Below, in pieces: positions 15,236 through 21,212 of a DNA stretch of 21,212 nucleotides (positions are counted from its first letter, which is position 1; the number at the start of each line of letters is the position of its first letter). The stretch is from contig JAZRZO010000089.1 of assembly GCA_045601405.1 (NCBI GenBank), positions 1 to 21,212 on the forward strand, read 5' to 3'. Origin of the DNA: RGIG5612 sp045601405. Lineage in GTDB: Bacteria; Bacillota; Clostridia; Lachnospirales; Lachnospiraceae. A program made the position numbers and the translations under genes. Below the pieces are notes generated by a model that saw only the letters and a list, made by a program, of their open reading frames with translations, did no database searches and was not told the origin of the DNA.

Positions 15236-17305
15236 TCAGGATCCTGTATATATAATAGAGTTCGTTTGCGACAGCTGATATTTATCGTCACCAACCTGTG
15301 CCACAAACACCTCATCCTGAGGCAGCAGCTCGTCATATCTTGCCCGGATCAGATTCGGTCCCAAAAGCTCTGTCTTGTAATATTTTCCGTTTATGTTCAC
15401 CATGCTCCATTTTGTAAAGTTATCTCCCGCAGCATAAACATAATTGTCTTCTCCCACAGACCGGGTATAAACATCTGTCAATACCACATCTAACACTCCG
15501 AACCTCATGTTCTTCGGTTGATAAGGACCATGATCCTTGAGCGCCGCCCTGGCTCCGTACAGCAGGTCATATTCAAGATTCTGCAGCCCGCTCAGGTATT
15601 CCCGCTCATCATCATACATATGGGTCTGATGATAATTGTTTACCACGCCTGTTTTTATTCCGAGCGCTCCAAGGATCTTCGGCATGAACTGATATGCCTG
15701 TATGTCTCCGAAGTCAAAGTCAAGCCCCATGTTGTTCCATATTACGTATTCTGTCTGAAGAAGGTCTCCGTATGTCATGTTTTCCTGCTCAAGTCCAAGG
15801 CTGGGCAGATGATCTCCGTATAATATCAATACGGTCTCTTCTCCACGCTCCGAAAGCATGGTTACCAGCTCCTCAATGAATTTATCCATGTCATTGATAA
15901 GGTTGGTATAATACTGGATCGCGAACTGAATGCTCTCCCCGTTCTTTTCACCGACCCTTATATTGTTCATTCCCGGAATATGTACATTGGGATAGCTTCC
16001 ATGCCCCTCCACAGATACTGCGAAGATAAAATCCGCCCCATTCGGAGTATGATCCATCGAATTTTTAATATGATCTGTAAGTACCGCATCCTTCACCCAT
16101 TTTTTGTAGGTATAATCCTCCTGGGTAAGATACATATATTCCATTGATGTGAAAGTATCAAAACCAAGGTTCGGATATACCGTATGCCTCTGATAGAAGG
16201 TTGCGTCGTTGTTATGTATAGCATGAGCCGTATATCCATTTTCAGAGAGATCATACGCTATGCTTTCACAGGTTTCCTTCAGTAAAACTCCTTTATACGG
16301 GATCTCGCCTGCCCCGAAATCTTCAAGATTCATTCCGGTAAGAACCTCGAACTCAGTGTTGGAAGTTCCCGCTCCTATTGATGGAACGCTGACCATTCCG
16401 CCGTTAAAATACTGACCCAGGGCTCTGAAATAAGGAATAGGATCCTCGGAAAACGTGAGGTTCCCCATTCTTGTTATATCGAAAAACGATTCCAGCTGTA
16501 TCATTATTATATTTGGAGTCTTATCTGTCACCTGGGTATTTTTCTTATTCTCAGTGTTGAGACTGTCCACCAGCTCAACAATATTTTCGCTTGAGTAGTC
16601 CGACGGTTTTCTCACTCCGTTGTCAAAAACCGAATTTGTGAAACAGTATGTAAATCCATATGCTTTATAAGCATTCGGGAGATTATTGAAGGTGCTCGCT
16701 ATCTTCCCTGTATCTATTGAAATGCTTGTTATGATAAAGGTAAGAGCTATCATGGCCCCCCATATTATAGCATTCCTTACTCTTCTTACCTTTCTTTTTA
16801 CCCTTGGCCCCTTGATCCATACTAAAACCAGCACGGCAATGAGCGCCACAGCAAGAGCTATGTACATTACAATGGAAAGCGGGGAATAATATTTTCCCAT
16901 TACCTTCATCCCCGTCTTTACCATGAATATATCGGTGGCATTAAGCGGAGTTACCCTCTGCACAAGTATGTTCATGTTGATCACTCCGACCACCATCCAG
17001 AACGCCGTGACAAGAAGATATACGAAAAATCTTCTTTTGAACAGAAGCGCTGCGAACACAGTTGAAGCTATAATGCATGCATTTACCAAAAACGGAACAG
17101 GGCTTTTAAAGGCAAAAGAAAAACCTGCCAGGAATGAAGTTCTGGCAAGCATCTCTATAACAAGAGTGATAGCAATGGGAAGAACAACAAGGGTTATACA
17201 TGTATAAAGTGTATTTTCTTCCCCGAAGTAATTTTCAAATTTCGAATAGGCCTTTTTGATCCCTGACCATATTTTTTTAAAAAAAGAAACCGTTTTTTCT
17301 TTCAT
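15236..17305 (-). CDS. LTA synthase family sulfatase
   Basis: This is a polytopic membrane protein with an extracellular alkaline-phosphatase-like sulfatase domain, as in lipoteichoic acid synthases that polymerise glycerol phosphate from phosphatidylglycerol. From the preferred start it has 689 residues. About five membrane segments lie between residues 25 and 205. In the sulfatase domain, the metal-binding glutamate lies in IQLESFF (about 270), the expected threonine nucleophile in GAGTSNTEFEVLTG (about 315), and YGDHLP (about 497) holds further metal ligands. A 130-residue C-terminal extension follows. An ATG 13 codons upstream (17342-17344) lies inside a perfect hairpin with no usable ribosome binding site, so the ATG at 17303-17305 behind GGAG is preferred. 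Whether it makes LTA or another phosphoglycerol polymer is unknown. Confidence 0.88.
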   Translation of the reverse strand: MKEKTVSFFKKIWSGIKKAYSKFENYFGEENTLYTCITLVVLPIAITLVIEMLARTSFLAGFSFAFKSPVPFLVNACIIASTVFAALLFKRRFFVYLLVTAFWMVVGVINMNILVQRVTPLNATDIFMVKTGMKVMGKYYSPLSIVMYIALAVALIAVLVLVWIKGPRVKRKVRRVRNAIIWGAMIALTFIITSISIDTGKIASTFNNLPNAYKAYGFTYCFTNSVFDNGVRKPSDYSSENIVELVDSLNTENKKNTQVTDKTPNIIMIQLESFFDITRMGNLTFSEDPIPYFRALGQYFNGGMVSVPSIGAGTSNTEFEVLTGMNLEDFGAGEIPYKGVLLKETCESIAYDLSENGYTAHAIHNNDATFYQRHTVYPNLGFDTFTSMEYMYLTQEDYTYKKWVKDAVLTDHIKNSMDHTPNGADFIFAVSVEGHGSYPNVHIPGMNNIRVGEKNGESIQFAIQYYTNLINDMDKFIEELVTMLSERGEETVLILYGDHLPSLGLEQENMTYGDLLQTEYVIWNNMGLDFDFGDIQAYQFMPKILGALGIKTGVVNNYHQTHMYDDEREYLSGLQNLEYDLLYGARAALKDHGPYQPKNMRFGVLDVVLTDVYTRSVGEDNYVYAAGDNFTKWSMVNINGKYYKTELLGPNLIRARYDELLPQDEVFVAQVGDDKYQLSQTNSIIYTGS

Positions 17306-17331
17306 AAGGGCAACATACTCCGATACTGCCC

Positions 17332-17363
17332 GTGATGTCCGCATCCTTAAATGCGGACATCAC
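17332..17363 (-). terminator. Hairpin between nifJ and the LTA-synthase-like gene
   Basis: Arms 17332-17344 and 17351-17363 are perfectly complementary over 13 bp with a six-base loop, about 65 bases past the nifJ stop. No T-run follows on the minus strand, so it is not a standard intrinsic terminator. It could still stabilise the nifJ mRNA end or need a factor to stop transcription. Confidence 0.45.
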
Positions 17364-17428
17364 AGGTTTGATTACAACCAGATCATTTTATTTAATATCT
17401 TTGTAGAAACTGTGACGCAATTAACAGA

Positions 17429-20400
17429 TCACTCCATTTCGGCGAGCTTCTTAAGATATTCGTATCTGCCCTTTGCTTCTTTTTCTGATCTTGCAAAGAG
17501 TTCCTTAGCCTTTTCAGGATCCTGTCTTTCAAGAGCCGTATATCTTACCTCATTGTGAAGGAAGTCTTCGAAGTTTGTCGTAGGCTCCTTGGAATCGAGA
17601 ATGAAAGGATTCTTGCCCTCTGCGCTAAGGCGCGGGTCATATCTCAGGAGATTCCAGTATCCGCTTGTGACAGCCTGTTTTTCTTCGCTCTGGGCAACCT
17701 TCATGCCGCCCTTGATACCATGGTTGATACAGGGAGCATATGCAATGACGATAGACGGACCCGGATAACTTTCAGCTTCTGTTATCGCCTTGATGCACTG
17801 GTTCATATCTGCGCCCATAGCTATCTGAGCGACATATACGTATCCATAGCTCATTGCGATCTGAGCAAGGTCTTTCTTTTTAACCTCCTTGCCGCCTGCA
17901 GCAAACTGAGCTGTAGCGCCTGTCGGTGTTGCCTTGGAGGCCTGCCCGCCTGTATTCGAGTACACCTCGGTATCGAATACCAGGATATTGATATCTTTTC
18001 CGCTGGCGATAACGTGGTCAAGTCCGCCGAAGCCAATGTCATATGCCCAGCCGTCGCCGCCGAAGATCCACTGTGACTTCTTGGAGAGATATTCTTTCTG
18101 TTTAAGGATGTCTTTTCCTTCCTCGCAGCCGCATGCCTCAAGCGCCGCAACAAGTTTTTCGGCAGCAGGGCCGTTAAGCGCTCCGTCATTGAAGGTTTCA
18201 ATGAATTCTTTTCCTGCGGCAACAACATCTTCGTTTTTGCCTGCTTCTATCAGGTTCTCAACCTTTTCTCTGAGCGCGCCGCGTATAGCATTACTTGCAA
18301 GCACCATGCCATATCCGAACTCTGCTCCATCCTCGAAGAGGGAGTTGCTCCATGCGGGCCCATGTCCTTTAGCATTTACGGTATACGGTGTTGACGGTGA
18401 TGAGTTGCCCCAGATCGATGAACAACCGGTAACGTTTGCTATATAAGCCCTGTCACCGTAAAGCTGTGTTACGAGCTTCGCGTAAGGGGTTTCACCGCAT
18501 CCGGCGCATGCGCCTGAGAACTCAAGCAGCGGCTGTTTGAACTGGCTTCCCTTAACTGATGAATCCTTAAACTTCGCAAATACCTCCGGTTTCTCCGTAA
18601 CCTTAAGTCCGTATGCGAATACCTCCTGCTCCTTCATCTGCTCTTCCAGAGGCTGCATAACAAGTGTTTCCGCCTTGTTATTGCCCGGGCATACGTTTAC
18701 GCATGAGCCGCAGCCTGTGCAGTCGAGAGGAGAGATTATCATTGAGAACTTAAGCCCCTCAAGCCCCATGGCATCTTTCATCTTCATGCCCCCGGGAGCG
18801 GCCTTAACCTCATCATCGTTCATTACTACCGGTCTGATAGCGGCATGCGGACATACATACGCGCACTGATTGCACTGAATGCAGTTTTCAGCGTTCCAGC
18901 ACGGAACATCAACTGCGATACCTCTCTTTTCATATGCAGCAGCACCTGAAGGTGTATATCCGTTTGAATATTTTACGAATGCTGAAACAGGAAGTGTGTT
19001 TCCAAGCTGTGCGTTGACCTTATTCTGAATGTTGTTGACGAAATCAACCACCTCCGGACGGCCCTCTGTGTGAACAGTTCCGAGAACCTCGTCCTCTGCA
19101 TTCTTCCAGCTTTCAGGTACCTCCACCTTAACAACCTGCTGAGCTCCGGCTTCGATGGCAGCGTAGTTCATGTTTACTATCTCATCGCCCTTTCTGCCAT
19201 ATGTCTTTTTGGCAGCTTCCTTCATAAGGGTTATAGCCTCTTCTTCAGGAATGATGTTTGAAAGCTTGAAGAACGCGGACTGAAGTACGGTGTTTATCCT
19301 TCCGCCAAGTCCTATCTCCTTGCCTATCTTTATGCCGTCTATTGTATAAAGGTTGATGTTATGCTCTGCAATGTGTCTCTTTGCCTGTCCGGGAAGGTGC
19401 TCCTCCAGTTCTGCTGGATCCCACGCGCAGTTAAGGAGGAATGTTCCTCCGTCTTTGATATCCTGAACCATGTTGTATTTGCGGACATAGGACGGGTTAT
19501 GACATGCGACAAAATCAGCCTGGTCTATGAGATAGGTTGATTTGATAGGCGTCTTTCCGAATCTTAAGTGTGATATCGTAACACCGCCGGATTTCTTTGA
19601 GTCATAATCAAAATATGCCTGGGCGTATTGATCTGTATTATCACCAATGATCTTGATGGAGTTCTTGTTGGCACCTACCGTTCCGTCCGCGCCAAGGCCC
19701 CAGAACTTGCAGCAGATAATAGAATCCGGAACAGTGACCGGCTGATATGATGTGTCAAGTGAAAGGTTTGTTACATCATCTTCGATGCCTACTGTGAATC
19801 TCGGCTTATCTTCGTTATTGAATACAGCGATGATATGGGCTGAGTTGGTGTTCTTTGAGCCCAGACCGTAGCGTCCTGTAAATACAGGCACATCATGGAA
19901 CTTTGATCCCTTGAGTGCAGCAACAACGTCCAGATATAACGGCTCGCCTAATGAGCCGGGCTCTTTTGTTCTGTCCAGAACACTGATCTTTTTAACTGAA
20001 TCAGGAATTACATCAATGAGGTGCTTAGCTGAGAACGGTCTGTAAAGACGAACCTTTACTATACCGAACTTTCCGCCCTGGGAATTAAGGAAGTCGATAG
20101 CTTCTTCTGCTGTTTCACATACTGAACCCATCGCAACTATCACATGCTCTGCATCCTCTGCGCCGTAATAATTGAAAAGTCCGTAGTTTGTGCCGATCTT
20201 TTCATTTACTTTATTCATGTATTCTTCAACTACTTCAGGAAGAGCGTCGTAAGCAGCGTTGCATGATTCTCTTGCCTGGAAGAAGATATCCGGGTTCTGA
20301 GCAGAGCCGAGCTGACATCCTCTTTCCGGATTTAATGCCTCCGCCTTATACTTATCTACCGCATCCATATCTACCATATCTTTGAGATCCTCATAATCCC

Positions 20401-20956
20401 ATACTTCGATCTTCTGTATCTCGTGGGATGTACGGAAGCCGTCAAAGAAGTTGATGAACGGCACACGTCCCTTTATCGCACTGCAGTGCGAAACAGGCGT
20501 GAGGTCCATTACCTCCTGAACGCTGCTTGAGCAAAGCATTGCGAAACCTGTCTGACGACATGCGTAAACATCTGAATGATCACCGAATATGGAAAGCGCG
20601 TGTGACGCTATAGCGCGGGCAGAAACATCAATGACTGCCGGGAGTCTTTCGCCCGCTATCTTGTACATGTTAGGGATCATAAGGAGCAGACCCTGTGACG
20701 CCGTAAAGGTGGTGGTGAGTGCTCCGGCCGTAAGGGAACCGTGAACCGCGCCTGCCGCGCCTGCCTCAGACTGCATTTCCGTAACAGCCACTTCCCTTCC
20801 GAAGATGTTCTTAACGCCGTCTGTAGCCCACTTGTCAGCAAGCTCTGCCATAACCGATGACGGTGTTATAGGATAGATTGCCGCAACATCTGAATATGCG
20901 TAGGACACATGAGCCGCAGCAGTGTTTCCATCCATAGTTTTCATTTTTCTGGACAT
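17429..20956 (-). CDS. nifJ: Pyruvate:ferredoxin (flavodoxin) oxidoreductase
   Basis: The enzyme oxidises pyruvate and CoA to acetyl-CoA, CO2 and reduced ferredoxin, the central step of clostridial fermentation. It is a homodimeric-type single chain of about 1175 residues with all domains fused. In order: N-terminal domain with YPITPSS (near 28), GCQLGSAQNPDIF (near 215), the gamma-like domain (about 420-610), a two-cluster ferredoxin domain with CIQCNQCAYVCP (near 690) and CTGCGSCVNVCPG (near 745), then CAGCGE (near 819) and the thiamine pyrophosphate site GGDGWAYDIGFGG (near 969). Upstream ATG at 20963-20965 abuts the ribosome binding site, so the ATG at 20954-20956, ten bases after CAGGAGG, is chosen. 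It is transcribed alone from the promoter at 21008-21036. Confidence 0.97.
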   Translation of the reverse strand: MSRKMKTMDGNTAAAHVSYAYSDVAAIYPITPSSVMAELADKWATDGVKNIFGREVAVTEMQSEAGAAGAVHGSLTAGALTTTFTASQGLLLMIPNMYKIAGERLPAVIDVSARAIASHALSIFGDHSDVYACRQTGFAMLCSSSVQEVMDLTPVSHCSAIKGRVPFINFFDGFRTSHEIQKIEVWDYEDLKDMVDMDAVDKYKAEALNPERGCQLGSAQNPDIFFQARESCNAAYDALPEVVEEYMNKVNEKIGTNYGLFNYYGAEDAEHVIVAMGSVCETAEEAIDFLNSQGGKFGIVKVRLYRPFSAKHLIDVIPDSVKKISVLDRTKEPGSLGEPLYLDVVAALKGSKFHDVPVFTGRYGLGSKNTNSAHIIAVFNNEDKPRFTVGIEDDVTNLSLDTSYQPVTVPDSIICCKFWGLGADGTVGANKNSIKIIGDNTDQYAQAYFDYDSKKSGGVTISHLRFGKTPIKSTYLIDQADFVACHNPSYVRKYNMVQDIKDGGTFLLNCAWDPAELEEHLPGQAKRHIAEHNINLYTIDGIKIGKEIGLGGRINTVLQSAFFKLSNIIPEEEAITLMKEAAKKTYGRKGDEIVNMNYAAIEAGAQQVVKVEVPESWKNAEDEVLGTVHTEGRPEVVDFVNNIQNKVNAQLGNTLPVSAFVKYSNGYTPSGAAAYEKRGIAVDVPCWNAENCIQCNQCAYVCPHAAIRPVVMNDDEVKAAPGGMKMKDAMGLEGLKFSMIISPLDCTGCGSCVNVCPGNNKAETLVMQPLEEQMKEQEVFAYGLKVTEKPEVFAKFKDSSVKGSQFKQPLLEFSGACAGCGETPYAKLVTQLYGDRAYIANVTGCSSIWGNSSPSTPYTVNAKGHGPAWSNSLFEDGAEFGYGMVLASNAIRGALREKVENLIEAGKNEDVVAAGKEFIETFNDGALNGPAAEKLVAALEACGCEEGKDILKQKEYLSKKSQWIFGGDGWAYDIGFGGLDHVIASGKDINILVFDTEVYSNTGGQASKATPTGATAQFAAGGKEVKKKDLAQIAMSYGYVYVAQIAMGADMNQCIKAITEAESYPGPSIVIAYAPCINHGIKGGMKVAQSEEKQAVTSGYWNLLRYDPRLSAEGKNPFILDSKEPTTNFEDFLHNEVRYTALERQDPEKAKELFARSEKEAKGRYEYLKKLAEME

Positions 20957-21007
20957 AACAAACATTCCTCCTGAATTATTGTTTTTTTATCTGTACAACA
21001 GTATCGT

Positions 21008-21036
21008 ATTATAACATTTTGCTAATATCAATACAA
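21008..21036 (-). promoter_or_regulatory. Promoter of nifJ
   Basis: On the minus strand TTGTAT (21031-21036) and a perfect TATAAT (21008-21013) are separated by exactly 17 bp. Transcription would start near 21001, about 45 bases before the ATG. The short leader has an A-rich stretch and CAGGAGG. Confidence 0.65.
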
Positions 21037-21075
21037 GAAATTAAAAGAGTCTGTTAATTAAATATCAGGTTTAGT

Positions 21076-21168
21076 AAATTCCCAAAGTAAATCCCACAGT
21101 AGGAATTAAAGTTGGATTTACTCTGGGAAATTTTTTGCCGTAGAATTTACCTTGGGAAATCATCCCAA
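21076..21168 (+). repeat. Three-arm repeat before the right-edge gene
   Basis: Arm 1 (21076-21094) is the inverted complement of arm 2 (21114-21133), giving a roughly 19-bp hairpin with two imperfections, followed by TTTTTT (21131-21136) on the plus strand. Arm 3 (21142-21160) is a near copy of arm 2 and could pair with arm 1 instead. A small TTGGG/CCCAA hairpin covers 21152-21168. It could be an attenuator of the plus-strand gene, or the terminal and subterminal repeats of an insertion element. Confidence 0.5.
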
Positions 21169-21193
21169 ATATTTTTCACGGAGGTATAATCCT

Positions 21194-21212
21194 ATGACAA
21201 ACCAATTCAATC
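21194..21212 (+). CDS. Start of an unidentified gene, cut by the window edge
   Basis: ATG at 21194 follows a clear GGAGG (21180-21184) with nine bases between. Only six codons are visible (MTNQFN), far too few to name a product. It runs away from nifJ. The repeats just upstream make a transposase possible, but that is a guess. Confidence 0.45.

Noticed and set aside
4597..17363. Shared ATGTCCGC/GCGGACAT octamer in the hairpins at 4597-4627 and 17332-17363 as a repeat family
   Set aside because: Only eight bases are shared, in opposite arm order, with unrelated flanks. Chance is sufficient.

Overview
The window looks like chromosomal DNA of a clostridial Firmicute, most likely a Lachnospiraceae member. 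The evidence is an acetate-forming pta-ackA pair, a one-chain pyruvate:ferredoxin oxidoreductase, a class B sortase, an LTA-synthase-like sulfatase, IspH directly joined to ribosomal protein S1, strong AGGAGG-type ribosome binding sites and moderate GC. No RNA polymerase, rRNA or tRNA gene is present to fix the genus. Nearly every gene is on the minus strand, so the biological order runs from right to left.

Right edge (about 20960-21212): a promoter drives nifJ leftwards. Facing away from it, on the plus strand, is the first codon block of an unidentified gene, preceded by a three-arm repeat that could be an attenuator or the end of an insertion element. nifJ (17429-20956) turns pyruvate into acetyl-CoA; pta-ackA at the left end (285-2514) turns acetyl-CoA into acetate and ATP. 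The window therefore brackets a fermentative energy pathway.

Middle (4921-17305): a long, tightly packed run of housekeeping genes with many overlaps. In order of transcription: LTA-synthase-like sulfatase, membrane-anchored metallophosphoesterase, scpA, scpB, HI0933-type flavoprotein, cmk, ispH, rpsA, rsmD, coaD, a coiled-coil DivIVA-like protein, a WalJ/YycJ-type metallo-beta-lactamase fold protein, and tmcAL. Several starts are non-ATG (TTG or GTG) and are chosen by their ribosome binding sites. A truncated 2-oxoacid oxidoreductase gamma-subunit fragment follows tmcAL, then a 13-bp hairpin terminator.

Left part (285-4300): a promoter precedes a class B sortase and a TtcA-like thiolase. 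A second promoter precedes pta-ackA, which ends in a terminator near position 75.

The most unexplained feature is a structured element of about 80 bp present twice in intergenic DNA (177-254 and 4453-4531). The copies differ in sequence but keep their pairing by compensatory changes, and their wobble pairs favour a plus-strand RNA. Copy 1 sits directly behind a strong plus-strand promoter. It is the best candidate in the window for an undescribed small RNA, leader or mobile palindrome. Other oddities are the ispH/rpsA frame break at an A6 run, a 45-bp tandem repeat that gives S1 an Ala/Glu tail, and the gamma-subunit relic.
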